Assembly (NCBI GenBank): GCA_947374865.1
Contig: CANCDR010000001.1
Location: 372,001-436,000, forward strand
Origin: Oxalobacteraceae bacterium
GTDB lineage: Bacteria > Pseudomonadota > Gammaproteobacteria > Burkholderiales > Burkholderiaceae_D
Length of the DNA stretch: 64,000 nucleotides
Direction of reading: 5' to 3'
The notes beneath the pieces are model-generated. The model was given only the letters and a program-made list of their open reading frames with translations, was not told the origin of the DNA and made no database searches. A program made the translations under genes and the position numbers. Positions 26,635 through 35,610 of this stretch are shown here, piece by piece; the first letter of the stretch is position 1; every line of letters begins with the position of its first letter.

Positions 26635-27921
26635 TTACTTTGAAGCGAGCATGGCCTCGACTGCCCGGCGCAGCAGGACATCAGCTTCCTCGATATCGGC
26701 ATCGGTGAGCACCAGGGCGGGCAAAAAGCGCATCACGTTCATGCCGGCGATGAGTACCATCAGGCCCTGGCGTTCTGCATGCGTGCTCAGATCCTTGGCC
26801 CGACCCTGAAAACCTTCTGCCATGACCAGACCCAACATCAGACCGCTACCACGCACATGGTCAAAGACCTGCGGGTAATCCGCCACGATCTGCTGCAATT
26901 TGCCCAGCAACAGAGCGCCTGCTGTCTGCACACGGGCTAAAAAGGTGGGCGTATTAATAATCTCGAGAACCGTCAGCGCCACCCGTGATGCGAGCGGATT
27001 GCCGCCGTAAGTCGTACCGTGCGAGCCAGGCGCAAAAGTCGGTGCCACGGCATCGGTGGTAATCATGGCACCGATCGGATAGCCATTGCCGAGCGATTTG
27101 GCGGTCGTCAGAATATCCGGTGTCACACCATAGCCCATGTAGGCAAATAAATGCCCGGTGCGTCCCATGCCGCATTGGACTTCATCAAAAATCAGCAGCG
27201 CGCCACGCTCGTCGCACAGCTCACGCAGAGCCTGCAGATATTCACGGCGGGCGGGCATGACGCCCCCTTCGCCTTGCACCGGTTCGACCACGACGGCGCA
27301 GACATCGTCGGTGATGGCCGCGCGCGCCGCTTCAATGTCGTTAAAGCGCATATGGGTAATACCCGGCGGCAGTGGCGCAAAGCCTTCGGTGTACTTAGGC
27401 TGACCACCGACCGAGACCGTAAACAAGGTCCGTCCGTGAAAAGAATCCAGACACGACACGATGCGCGATTTATGCGGGCCGAATTTGTCATGCGCATATT
27501 TGCGCGCGAGTTTGAACGCCGCTTCATTCGCTTCGGCGCCAGAATTGCAAAAAAAGGCGCGGTCGGCGAAGGTGGCTTCGGTCAGTGCGCGACCCAGCTG
27601 CAGCACGGGTTCATTGGTATAGATATTACTGCAGTGCCAGAGCGTATTGGCCTGTTCGACCAAGGCCTCGACGACAGCAGGATGACAGTGCCCCAGTCCG
27701 GTCACAGCGATGCCAGCGGTGAAATCGAGATAGCGCTTACCTTCCTGATCCCAAAGCTCGAGTCCAAGGCCGCGCACCGGCACCATCGCGTTCGGGGCGA
27801 AGGTCGGGACCATGACTTCATCATAGGTCTGGCGGCTGACTGGCTTGTTGCTAGCGCTAATTTTGCTGCTAAGCTTATTGGCAACGGTACCGCGGATCAT
27901 CTTGCTGATCTTACTGATCAT
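26635..27921 (-). CDS. argD: Acetylornithine/succinylornithine-type aminotransferase
   Basis: A 428-residue class III PLP aminotransferase. PLP Lys near residue 275 in TTAKSLGNGYP; other motifs are CNSGAEANEAAFKLAR, DSFHGRT, VVEPVQGEGG and FDEVQCGMGRTG. Best match by eye is ArgD/AstC/AruC, which interconvert N-acetyl- or N-succinylornithine and the semialdehyde. I chose ATG 27921 because GAGGAG sits 6 nt upstream; the longer frame to 27978 has no ribosome-binding site. The N-terminus has a repetitive Ile/Ser/Lys/Met run from a partly repeated DNA segment. An AraC-type regulator lies 110 bp upstream on the same strand, reminiscent of the Pseudomonas AraC-type ArgR that controls arginine catabolism, so a catabolic role is possible. 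Confidence 0.9.
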   Translation of the reverse strand: MISKISKMIRGTVANKLSSKISASNKPVSRQTYDEVMVPTFAPNAMVPVRGLGLELWDQEGKRYLDFTAGIAVTGLGHCHPAVVEALVEQANTLWHCSNIYTNEPVLQLGRALTEATFADRAFFCNSGAEANEAAFKLARKYAHDKFGPHKSRIVSCLDSFHGRTLFTVSVGGQPKYTEGFAPLPPGITHMRFNDIEAARAAITDDVCAVVVEPVQGEGGVMPARREYLQALRELCDERGALLIFDEVQCGMGRTGHLFAYMGYGVTPDILTTAKSLGNGYPIGAMITTDAVAPTFAPGSHGTTYGGNPLASRVALTVLEIINTPTFLARVQTAGALLLGKLQQIVADYPQVFDHVRGSGLMLGLVMAEGFQGRAKDLSTHAERQGLMVLIAGMNVMRFLPALVLTDADIEEADVLLRRAVEAMLASK

Positions 27922-28031
27922 CTTGCTCCTCGTCTTACTCATTAAATAACATTTTATGAAGCGCTTCATTTGCCGCAAACGCTATTATAAGAAAAGTTTG
28001 GCAACTTCACTTTTAAAAATGCATTTCGAGT

Positions 28032-28967
28032 TCAGGATCGGCGCAATTGCCGCTGTCTTTCTTCCCGCGGCGCGATACCAAAGTTGGTACCGTAGGCGGT
28101 GGAAAAATGCGAGCCGGAAGAAAATCCGCATTGCAAGCCAATCTGCACGATTGAGCGATTCGACTCTTGCAGGAGTTTTTTGGCGCGCTGTAATCGCAAA
28201 TCGAGGTAATAGCGTGAAGGCACGCTGCCCAGGTATTGCTTGAACAGCCGTTCGAGCTGACGCCGCGACAGACCGATCAGTTTGGCGACATCATCGGTCG
28301 CCAGCGGCTCTTCCAGATTGGCCTCCATCAGCGCCACCGCTTCCGATAATTTGGGCTGCAGTTGCCCAAAGCGCGCCTGCAAAGCAATGTGCTGACGATC
28401 TGCCGGCCCGCGCACCTGATCAATCGTCAGTGCCTCTTTGATCGTAGCCTGCACCTGCACACCATATAAACGCTCAATCAGATACAGCGCGAAATCAATG
28501 CTGGCCGCACCGCCACAGCAGCTTAAACAACGACCGTCCAGCTCAAACAGGCGCGGCGTCAAAATAGCGCGCTCAGCCAGCGCATCGGCCTGGGAATAGA
28601 GCGCCCACGGAAAGGCAAGCCGTAGTCCATCACACAAACCGGCGCGCGCCAGATAAAGCACTGCGGCACCGACCCCGCCCCAATACGCGGCGTTTGACCA
28701 GCTCGCCGCGAGCGCCTGACATCGTGCCGGTGTGAGTTCGACAGCGCCTTCATCGGCTACCAACAGGCTGATGTGGGCGGGCGAGGCATCCGCTTCGTGC
28801 AAAGAGTGCAGACTGATCTGCAGGCGCGTTGCACCGACTATTTGTTCGGCCAGTCGCAGCGGCTGCAGCAGACCCGCCAGTGAGAGCGAGGCCGGCGCGC
28901 CGATATGGATGAGCCGAATGCGCAGCGGGTCGTGGCGCGGTAATTGGAGCAAAGCCTCAAAGGACAT
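28032..28967 (-). CDS. AraC-family transcriptional regulator with GlxA/DJ-1-like N-terminal domain
   Basis: A 311-residue regulator. Residues about 15-180 form a DJ-1/PfpI (amidotransferase-like) ligand domain; residues about 205-305 hold two helix-turn-helix motifs of AraC type (DDVAKLIGLSRRQLERLFKQYL and SIVQIGLQCGFSSGSHFSTAYGTNFG). This layout is shared by GlxA, FtrA, CdhR and the AraC-type ArgR of Pseudomonas. It lies directly upstream of the argD/aruC-like aminotransferase on the same strand and faces a short unknown gene divergently, so arginine, ornithine or a related nitrogen compound is a plausible ligand. That ligand call is inference from context. Confidence 0.88.
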   Translation of the reverse strand: MSFEALLQLPRHDPLRIRLIHIGAPASLSLAGLLQPLRLAEQIVGATRLQISLHSLHEADASPAHISLLVADEGAVELTPARCQALAASWSNAAYWGGVGAAVLYLARAGLCDGLRLAFPWALYSQADALAERAILTPRLFELDGRCLSCCGGAASIDFALYLIERLYGVQVQATIKEALTIDQVRGPADRQHIALQARFGQLQPKLSEAVALMEANLEEPLATDDVAKLIGLSRRQLERLFKQYLGSVPSRYYLDLRLQRAKKLLQESNRSIVQIGLQCGFSSGSHFSTAYGTNFGIAPREERQRQLRRS

Positions 28968-29283
28968 CAGGTACCCATTTATTGAACATCACAAAATTAT
29001 GCCCGACAAGGCACAGCATCATTCACTTAATTCGCGATGCAAAGTTGCACACTGCGCTGGAATCAAGCTCACTCTACATGGAACTGCGGATTCCATGTTC
29101 GCCGTCACTTTTGCAGTGATCAGGATCATTAAAAGTGTCGTTTTGTGCACAATTGCGCTCCTACTTGAGCGCAGAGCGGTCGCGTTCATGGGTCGGCCGC
29201 TCGCATTGAGCACGTGCGGCAAAGCGCAACTTCGATTATCCTTTGTCCACGAATGCATCCGACAAAATGAAAGGAAAGCCCCC
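28968..29283. other. Divergent intergenic region, regulator/unknown gene
   Basis: 316 bp between the AraC-type gene and a small unknown gene on the other strand. It should carry both promoters. I see no tRNA, riboswitch or convincing small ORF; AAAGGAAAG at its right end is the ribosome-binding site of the gene at 29284. Confidence 0.5.
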
Positions 29284-29622
29284 ATGAACGACATCGCTGA
29301 AGCCAAAAAAAATCACGTCTGGCGTAAAACGGTCTGGCATACCGACCCCGGCCAATATCCGCTTGGACCACATCACTCGGCCGAGGTCTACTGTAGTCAA
29401 GAGGCCAATGGCTTTGCCGTCTGGTACGTGCGCAAGCTGGGCAAGGAAGCGACGCTCGGCATGCCCGGGGTCGAGAATGGCGATTATCTGTTGACCTATT
29501 ATTCGGCCACAAAGCGGGACGAAGCGATTGAACATGCCGTCCTGATCGCCAACAGCGCAGAGAATCCCGGTGAGGCGATCAAGGCACTCGACAAACTTTG
29601 TGCAACAGCGCAAAAAATGTAA
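29284..29622 (+). CDS. Unknown 112-residue protein
   Basis: Not recognised. The frame starts at an ATG 7 nt after AAAGGAAAG and is a compact, mixed-charge, soluble protein (Trp- and Tyr-rich first half: HVWRKTVWHTDPGQYPLGPH, VWYVRK, YLLTYYSATKRDEAIEHA). A helical C-terminal half follows. There is no signal peptide, membrane segment or known motif. It is followed 71 bp later by gamma-glutamyltransferase on the same strand. Codon usage looks like its neighbours, and the strong ribosome-binding site supports it being real. Confidence 0.7.
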   Translation: MNDIAEAKKNHVWRKTVWHTDPGQYPLGPHHSAEVYCSQEANGFAVWYVRKLGKEATLGMPGVENGDYLLTYYSATKRDEAIEHAVLIANSAENPGEAIKALDKLCATAQKM

Positions 29623-29693
29623 TGTAATGGCATGAAACCTGCTTAGGCTTAAACCAAGCTCCCCCTCAGAACCTCCACCATCGGAACCCTGCC

Positions 29694-31418
29694 ATGCAAT
29701 GCAAGACACTTACCACCGCCCTGCTCTCCACCACCCTCTTGACAATGCTGCTGCCAGCGCAGGCGGCCTCGGTCGCACCGGTCGCAGCGAAAAATGGCAT
29801 GGTCGTCACAGCCCAGCATTTGGCCACCGAGATCGGCGTCGACGTTCTTAAGCGCGGCGGCAACGCTGTGGATGCGGCGGTGGCCGTCGGCTATGCGCTG
29901 GCGGTGGTGTATCCGGCGGCCGGTAATCTGGGTGGTGGCGGTTTCATGACCCTGCAGCTGGCCGATGGTCGCAAAACCTTCATCGACTTCCGCGAAAAAG
30001 CGCCGCTCGCTGCGAGCGCCAACATGTACCTCGATGCCGAGGGCAAGGTCATCAAGGGCGCCAGCGTACAAGGCTATTTAGCTGCCGGTATTCCGGGCAC
30101 CGTGGCCGGGCTGGAATTAGCGCGCAGCAAATACGGTAGCCAATCGCGCGCATCGCTGATTGCACCGTCCATCCAATTGGCTGAACGCGGCTTTGTGTTG
30201 GATGAAGGCGATACCGACATACTCGGCGAAGGCACTGAAAATTTTAAAAAAGATGCGCCCAGCGCCAGCATCTTTCTCAACGCCGGCCGTCCCTTCCGCA
30301 TCGGTGAACGGCTGGTGCAAAAAGACTTGGGACGCTCACTGCGTCTGATCAGCCGTGACGGCAGCAAAGCCTTTTACGACGGCCCGATTGCCGACGCCAT
30401 GGTCGCCGCCAGCAAGGCTGGTAAAGGCATTTTTAGCAAAGAAGATTTCCGCCAATATCAGGCCCGCGAAATGGCCCCGGTGGAATGTGATTACCGCGGC
30501 TATCACGTCGTATCTGCACCGCCACCGAGTTCAGGCGGCGTGGTGATCTGTCAGATGCTTAATATTTTAGAAGGCTATCCCCTCAAGGAGATGGGCTATC
30601 TTTCGGCGCAGGGTGTGCATGTGCAAATTGAAGCCATGCGGCATGCCTACATCGATCGCAATAACTATCTCGGCGATCCGGATTTCGTCAAGAATCCGCT
30701 CGCGCTCTTGCTCGACAAAACCTACGCCGCCAAGATTCGCGCTGCCATCGATCCCAATAAGGCCGGCGACTCGATGCGACTCAAGCCTGGCGTTGAACCC
30801 CATGAAGGATCCAACACGACCCACTATTCGATCGTCGATAAGGACGGCAATGCGGTCTCGGTCACTTACACCCTCAATAACTGGTTTGGCGCCTATGTTA
30901 CGCCGCCCGGCACAGGCATCTTGCTCAATGATGAGATGGATGATTTCACGGTCAAAGTCGGTGTGCCGAATTTATTCGGGCTAGTACAAGGCGAAGCCAA
31001 TGCCATCGCACCAGGCAAGCAGCCGTTAAGCTCCATGAGTCCGACCATCGTCAGTCGGGATGGCAAGCCGGTGATGGTCACCGGCACACCGGGCGGCAGC
31101 CGCATCATCACGGTCGTGCTGCATACGATCTTGAACGTGATCGACTACGGCATGAATGTGCAGGAAGCCGTCGATGCGCCGCGCTTCCACCATCAATGGC
31201 TGCCGGACCAGACCTTTTTTGAAACCAATACCTTTAGTCCGGATACGCGCAAAATTCTGCTCGGCATGGGGCATAAACTCACGCCTGTACCCCAAGCTAA
31301 TCATGTAGAAGCGATCCTGATCGGTTCGCCCAGCCTGGGAGGCAAACCCAGGGGCGAGTTTCGCTATTTTGGTGCCAATGATCCGCGCCGCAATACAGGC
31401 TCCGCGCTGGGCTATTGA
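29694..31418 (+). CDS. ggt: Gamma-glutamyltransferase
   Basis: A 574-residue periplasmic gamma-glutamyltranspeptidase precursor that splits glutathione and other gamma-glutamyl compounds. Signal peptide residues 1-24 (ending LLPAQAAS). The Ntn-hydrolase processing site is visible as SNTTHYSIVDKDGNAVSVT with nucleophile Thr near 375, plus the glycine-rich substrate motif TGTPGGSR. N-terminal DAAVAVGYALAVVYP and GGGGFM are typical. Length agrees with family (about 580). Weak ribosome-binding site (GGAA). The preceding unknown gene may be cotranscribed. Confidence 0.95.
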   Translation: MQCKTLTTALLSTTLLTMLLPAQAASVAPVAAKNGMVVTAQHLATEIGVDVLKRGGNAVDAAVAVGYALAVVYPAAGNLGGGGFMTLQLADGRKTFIDFREKAPLAASANMYLDAEGKVIKGASVQGYLAAGIPGTVAGLELARSKYGSQSRASLIAPSIQLAERGFVLDEGDTDILGEGTENFKKDAPSASIFLNAGRPFRIGERLVQKDLGRSLRLISRDGSKAFYDGPIADAMVAASKAGKGIFSKEDFRQYQAREMAPVECDYRGYHVVSAPPPSSGGVVICQMLNILEGYPLKEMGYLSAQGVHVQIEAMRHAYIDRNNYLGDPDFVKNPLALLLDKTYAAKIRAAIDPNKAGDSMRLKPGVEPHEGSNTTHYSIVDKDGNAVSVTYTLNNWFGAYVTPPGTGILLNDEMDDFTVKVGVPNLFGLVQGEANAIAPGKQPLSSMSPTIVSRDGKPVMVTGTPGGSRIITVVLHTILNVIDYGMNVQEAVDAPRFHHQWLPDQTFFETNTFSPDTRKILLGMGHKLTPVPQANHVEAILIGSPSLGGKPRGEFRYFGANDPRRNTGSALGY

Positions 31419-31525
31419 AACCACCCCAAGTCGTCTTGTCATTCGCACGATGGATCTGACCACTGCTTGTTATCGCACCGCGACCTGAGCATGCAGTGGT
31501 TCAGGCGTTGCTGAGCATTGTGCGC

Positions 31526-32353
31526 TTAGGCTTTGAAGTAGACCACTTGGTGACTGCTGGCGAGCAGAATGCCATGACTGCCCCATATCTGTGCCGCCTG
31601 ATCAAAAAAGCTCAGTCCGAAATGAAGAGCCTGAGCCACGCCCAGCACTGACTTCTCACCTTGCAAGGCGAGTGCCGCCGCATCGGCATGAAAAACAATC
31701 ATCATTGATACCGTTCCGGCGGGTACCTGCTTTGCTTGGCGCAGAAAAATGCGCGGATAAAACGCATCACAGAGCGCTGTCAGCGAAATAAAATCCAATG
31801 CCCGCGGAGGTTCATCACGCATCCAGAGCTGCGACAGCGAATTCGCCCTACCCTCGCCGGTTTGATCGCTGATCGCCGCAATTTCGGTCACAAAGCGCAT
31901 GTCGTAACGATGCGTCCAAGCGGCCCAATCAACAGGTGAGGTTCGCTCGAGCTGGTCTGCGGCAGGAACTTGAGGGAAAACAGCCTCTGCTGACGACCAG
32001 CTTGGTCGGCGCACGGCGCAAATGGCCGTCGCAGAGACTGCCGTCTCCGCATCCTGCGTGAGCAGAATTAACCAGTGCTGGGTCGATCGATTGGTACGAA
32101 TAATTTGCGTGGTGATGACATACGAACCGGTCTGAATGGGGCCAGCAAAGTTCAGGCTCAGTGACAGTGGCTCGCCCAGTCGATCAGGATGCTGCAACAA
32201 TGCTTGCATGACGGCCGCTGCCGTCGCGCCACCGAAAGGCCCCACCATATTGCCGTATTCAGCACTGGTGTGGCCGTGGTAGACGCCCTTGCTTTTCGCA
32301 AACAGTTGAACTGCCTGGTCCAAAGGATGCGACGCACCAGTCGTAGAGGTCAA
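31526..32353 (-). CDS. Double-hotdog acyl-CoA thioesterase (TesB-like)
   Basis: A 275-residue protein with two hotdog-like halves. N-terminal half: YGNMVGPFGGATAAAVMQAL and LSLNFAGPIQTG; C-terminal half ends with the typical FFDQAAQIWGSHGILLASSHQ, where the conserved Asp, Ser/Thr and Gln of TesB-type thioesterases lie. Expected to hydrolyse medium or short acyl-CoA in the cytoplasm. No clear operon partner: the gene is convergent with ggt and divergent from the chemoreceptor gene. Confidence 0.82.
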   Translation of the reverse strand: MTSTTGASHPLDQAVQLFAKSKGVYHGHTSAEYGNMVGPFGGATAAAVMQALLQHPDRLGEPLSLSLNFAGPIQTGSYVITTQIIRTNRSTQHWLILLTQDAETAVSATAICAVRRPSWSSAEAVFPQVPAADQLERTSPVDWAAWTHRYDMRFVTEIAAISDQTGEGRANSLSQLWMRDEPPRALDFISLTALCDAFYPRIFLRQAKQVPAGTVSMMIVFHADAAALALQGEKSVLGVAQALHFGLSFFDQAAQIWGSHGILLASSHQVVYFKA

Positions 32354-32698
32354 GATAATATTCCAAGTTCATTGAAGATAAATTATTGTCTCATGGATAT
32401 TTTTAAATCCATTGCAGACACAAGAACTTATCCGGCAAGCGCACTCTCGTGGTGCTAGCACCACGCTTGAAACCAACAAAGCTGAGGACGTTCGGTTTTT
32501 CATGGCCAAAATATGTTAAATTTGCACTATTGCAGTGAGGAATTAAAACCAATAATAAATACCCCCTAGCGTGTCAGATAGCTACTTGCCATTATAGAAA
32601 TTAAGCAGGTAGGACAAACGTCAGGTTCCCTCCATGACCCTCGGGTCTGTGCAGAGATTTGCTCCATTTGTAGATTGCCCACTTTTTGAGGACTCGTT
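32354..32698. promoter_or_regulatory. Divergent region with 18-bp perfect palindrome
   Basis: 345 bp between the thioesterase gene and the chemoreceptor gene, A/T-rich. It contains the perfect palindrome CGTGGTGCTAGCACCACG at 32448-32465 and a smaller inverted repeat (CACTATTGCAGTG) near 32526. No gene is seen. The palindrome looks like an operator, 95 bp from the thioesterase start and 230 bp from the chemoreceptor start; the regulator is unknown. Confidence 0.55.
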
Positions 32699-34801
32699 AT
32701 GCCCGGCTCAATGCTCGATCGTTTGTTACTTTGGCAAAAATTTGCCATCCTCAGTTTGATCGCATTACTTCTGGCCGGCATACCTACCTACTTATACATC
32801 GGTGAAACGAATAAAGTCATTGATGCAGCCAAGCTCGAAATCGACGGTTTGGCACCAGCCACAGCAATTTTAAAAACCATCCAGCTGACCCAGCAACATC
32901 GCGGATTATCGGGACTCGCTCTGTCTGATAGCGCCGGCTCCGCCGAAAAACGCGCGGCCAAACAAACTGAAGTCGATCAGGCCATGAGCGCCATGAGCGC
33001 CATCATCAAGGACATCAGCGACCCGGCCATTCAGGAAATCTGGCGCAAGGCGCAACAGGACTGGGCTAAAATTCGTGCTGATGTGTCCGGCCGCAGCATC
33101 ACCGCCAGTCAGAGTTTTGCTAATCATAGCCAGCAAGTGATGGCCTTACTCAAGTTGAACGAACTGATGGCCGACTTTTATGGACTGAGTCTGGATCCGG
33201 ACGCTGACACCTACCAACTGCTGCAGGCGATGTATTTCGAACTGCCGACAATGACTGAAGAAACCGGCAAATTGCGCGCTCGCGCAGCGGCAATGCTGAC
33301 GAAAAAAGAGATTGCACTGGAAGATAAACTGACGATCTCGGGCATGATGGCCAAAGTCAGTGACCGTTTGGCGCAAACGCTCAATTCCTATGAAAAAGCG
33401 GCATTGGCCGATGCCGGATTAAAAACCAAAGTTGGCACTGATTTGCAGCAGGCTGCGCAGCTCACGAATGAGTTATTACAGCTCACCAAGGATAAAGTCA
33501 TCAACGCTGAGTCACTCAGTTATGCATCGGCAGATTATTTCAGCATGGCCACCCGGGCGATCAATCAGCAATTTGCGGTCAACGAAATTGCCAGCAAGGT
33601 CATCGCCCAGCGTCTGGACGATAAAATTGGCGTCTTGCGCTTTAATATTTGGCGCACCATGGGTATTCTCCTGGCCTTCGCCGCACTAGCCGCTTTATTC
33701 GCGCGCAAGATTATTCTGTCGATCAGTATCCCACTTGCAAATGCGACGGCCCTGGCAAAAAATGTCGAAAAAGGCGATCTGACTTCTACCTTCGAGATCA
33801 ACGGTACGAACGAAACAGCGCAGCTAATGATGGCCTTAAAAGGCATGAACGACAGCCTGGTGCGGATTGTATCAGCGGTGCGTCAGGGTACGGAAATCAT
33901 TGACACGGCTTCGATGGAAATCGCCTCGGGAAATCAGGATCTTTCTTCGCGTACCGAAAGTCAGGCCAGCTCGCTCGAGGAGACCGCCGCCTCGATGGAA
34001 GAACTGACCACAACGTCGCGTCAAAACGGTGACAACGCGCGTCAGGCTAGTCAACTGGCTGCCGCCGCTGCCGATGTGGCGCACAAGGGTGGTGCCGTGG
34101 TGATGGAAGTCGTCGATACGATGAATGTGATTACTTCGTCATCGAAGAAAATTTCTGACATCATCAGTGTGATCGATAGCATTGCCTTCCAAACCAATAT
34201 TCTGGCGCTGAATGCCGCCGTCGAAGCTGCTCGCGCTGGCGAACAAGGCCGCGGCTTTGCCGTGGTGGCCTCCGAGGTACGTAATTTGGCCCAACGCTCT
34301 GCGGCCGCAGCCAAAGAAATCAATGCCCTGATTTCTGATTCGGTCGAAAAGGTTGAGGCCGGTAGTCAGTTAGTCGTCGAAGCCGGCAGCACCATGCAGG
34401 AGATTGTTGCCAGCGTCAAAAAAGTGACTGACATGATCGGCGAAATCAGTGCCGCCTCCCAGGAACAGATGGCAGGAATTGAGCAAATCAACCATGCCAT
34501 CAGCGATCTGGACGCGACCACGCAACACAACGCCGCCTTAGTTGAGCAAGCCGCCGCCGCAGCGGAATCGCTGCGCGATCAGGCGCGTAGTCAAAGTGAA
34601 GTTGTTAGCGTCTTTAAACTCGACGTCCCTGCGCCCGCACGCAGCAGACCGACCCCAGCCCGCGCCGTTCAACGGGCTCAGCCAGTCAAGCCACGCAGCA
34701 TGAGTCCAACGACAAAACCCGCTGCCGCCGCTGCACCTGCCCTGTCTAAAGCGCGCGCTGCACCGAAGCTGGCGAGTGACGATGACTGGGAAACCTTTTA
34801 A
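32699..34801 (+). CDS. Methyl-accepting chemotaxis protein with C-terminal tether motif
   Basis: A 700-residue chemoreceptor. Transmembrane helix 1 at about 14-32; periplasmic helical sensing domain about 33-315, containing [18 protein letters not shown], which resembles nitrate/nitrite-sensing (NIT-like) domains; helix 2 at about 321-337; HAMP about 338-392; signalling domain about 430-640 with the hairpin tip [19 protein letters not shown]. An Ala/Pro linker then leads to the terminal pentapeptide DWETF, matching the CheR/CheB-docking NWETF consensus. GAGG precedes the ATG by 8 nt. No other chemotaxis gene is in the window. Ligand is not known. Confidence 0.93.
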   Translation: MPGSMLDRLLLWQKFAILSLIALLLAGIPTYLYIGETNKVIDAAKLEIDGLAPATAILKTIQLTQQHRGLSGLALSDSAGSAEKRAAKQTEVDQAMSAMSAIIKDISDPAIQEIWRKAQQDWAKIRADVSGRSITASQSFANHSQQVMALLKLNELMADFYGLSLDPDADTYQLLQAMYFELPTMTEETGKLRARAAAMLTKKEIALEDKLTISGMMAKVSDRLAQTLNSYEKAALADAGLKTKVGTDLQQAAQLTNELLQLTKDKVINAESLSYASADYFSMATRAINQQFAVNEIASKVIAQRLDDKIGVLRFNIWRTMGILLAFAALAALFARKIILSISIPLANATALAKNVEKGDLTSTFEINGTNETAQLMMALKGMNDSLVRIVSAVRQGTEIIDTASMEIASGNQDLSSRTESQASSLEETAASMEELTTTSRQNGDNARQASQLAAAAADVAHKGGAVVMEVVDTMNVITSSSKKISDIISVIDSIAFQTNILALNAAVEAARAGEQGRGFAVVASEVRNLAQRSAAAAKEINALISDSVEKVEAGSQLVVEAGSTMQEIVASVKKVTDMIGEISAASQEQMAGIEQINHAISDLDATTQHNAALVEQAAAAAESLRDQARSQSEVVSVFKLDVPAPARSRPTPARAVQRAQPVKPRSMSPTTKPAAAAAPALSKARAAPKLASDDDWETF

Positions 34802-34811
34802 ATTTTGAACG

Positions 34812-34856
34812 GCATGCTATCCTTAACTTGATCATCTTTTGTCGAGGACAGCATGC
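34812..34856 (+). promoter_or_regulatory. Hairpin enclosing the HMA gene's ribosome-binding site
   Basis: GCATGCTATCC (34812-34822) pairs with GGACAGCATGC (34846-34856) with one G-T pair across a 23-nt loop. The right arm includes the end of the GAGG ribosome-binding site and the ATG at 34853. It could close translation or be a DNA inverted repeat. Confidence 0.45.
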
Positions 34857-35050
34857 TTGCATTTACTATTGATGACATGACCTGCGGCCACTGTGTCGGC
34901 AGTATCACCAAAGCCATCCAGGCTCTGGATCCGGCCGCCAAGGTGGCCGCCGAGCTCGCTACCCATTGCCTTTCCGTGCAGAGCCATTGCGATGCTAAGA
35001 CGGTCGAAAACACCATTCGTGATGCAGGTTTTACGCCACGCCCCCAATGA
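34853..35050 (+). CDS. HMA-domain metallochaperone, CopZ-like
   Basis: A 65-residue single heavy-metal-associated domain: beta-alpha-beta-beta-alpha-beta fold with the metal-binding loop MTCGHC at residues 9-14. Such proteins carry Cu(I) in the cytoplasm to export ATPases or regulators. An unusual extra His and Cys occur mid-protein (ATHCLSVQSHC). No copper ATPase or CueR-type regulator lies nearby. GAGG 6 nt before the ATG supports the start. The gene follows the chemoreceptor after 51 bp and may be cotranscribed or self-standing. Confidence 0.88.
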   Translation: MLAFTIDDMTCGHCVGSITKAIQALDPAAKVAAELATHCLSVQSHCDAKTVENTIRDAGFTPRPQ

Positions 35051-35187
35051 AATCCGGCTGTCACGGCATGGTCATAATAAAATTTGCCTGAAAAAGCCAA
35101 CTTGGGCCATACTATTCAGGCTGTTTAGTCGTTTAAAATCGTTTTATTTCGTTTCATTTTTTGCTCTCAGTTTTTAAGGGGAAAAAT

Positions 35188-35349
35188 TTGCTTACTGCCT
35201 TTAACACCAATAACTACGCCAACACTGCACCATTGAAGGCGCTCACGACTACCCCGCCAATGACGGCGGCGCAACATTCCTCCCTAATGCGTAAGCGTAC
35301 CGAACAACGACGCATGATTGAGGATGCAAAGGAACAAAAGGCTCGCTAA
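35188..35349 (+). CDS. Putative 53-residue basic protein
   Basis: Not recognised. A TTG start preceded by AAGGGG at about 6 nt gives a Thr/Asn-rich N-terminus and a charged C-terminal half (RKRTEQRRMIEDAKEQ) likely to be one helix. The ribosome-binding site is the main support; no homolog is recalled. A strong terminator lies about 150 bp downstream. Confidence 0.4.
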   Translation: MLTAFNTNNYANTAPLKALTTTPPMTAAQHSSLMRKRTEQRRMIEDAKEQKAR

Positions 35350-35431
35350 GCGTCAATCCATTTCACGTAAGCCCACGCAGCGTCGCAATTCGGACACCGT
35401 GAACTCTGTTGATGGATGACCTTTCTGACAA

Positions 35432-35471
35432 AATCTATTGCGGCGACCGCATCCGGTCTTCGCAATAGATT
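35432..35471. other. Long nested hairpin in an intergenic region
   Basis: AATCTATTGCG (35432-35442) and CGCAATAGATT (35461-35471) form a perfect 11-bp outer stem. An inner GACCG/CGGTC 5-bp stem with a CATC loop lies within. Together with the terminator at 35496-35528 this could be a small RNA 3' end or leader. Confidence 0.55.
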
Positions 35472-35495
35472 GGGCCAGAAAAGCAGCCCTGAAAT

Positions 35496-35528
35496 AAAAA
35501 AACACATGCCAGCGCATGTGTTTTTTTT
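35496..35528. terminator. Bidirectional intrinsic terminator
   Basis: Stem ACACATGC/GCATGTGT with CAGC loop, flanked by a run of A on the left and eight T on the right, so it can act on both strands. It would end any transcript coming from the metallochaperone or small-ORF side. Confidence 0.85.
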
Positions 35529-35610
35529 CGTCGATCGTCGGCCTTTCCAAGATCTGAATAAGCGGCATTTTTGCCTTCGCTGCGCCCTTTGCGTTAGACT
35601 GCAGCACGCT

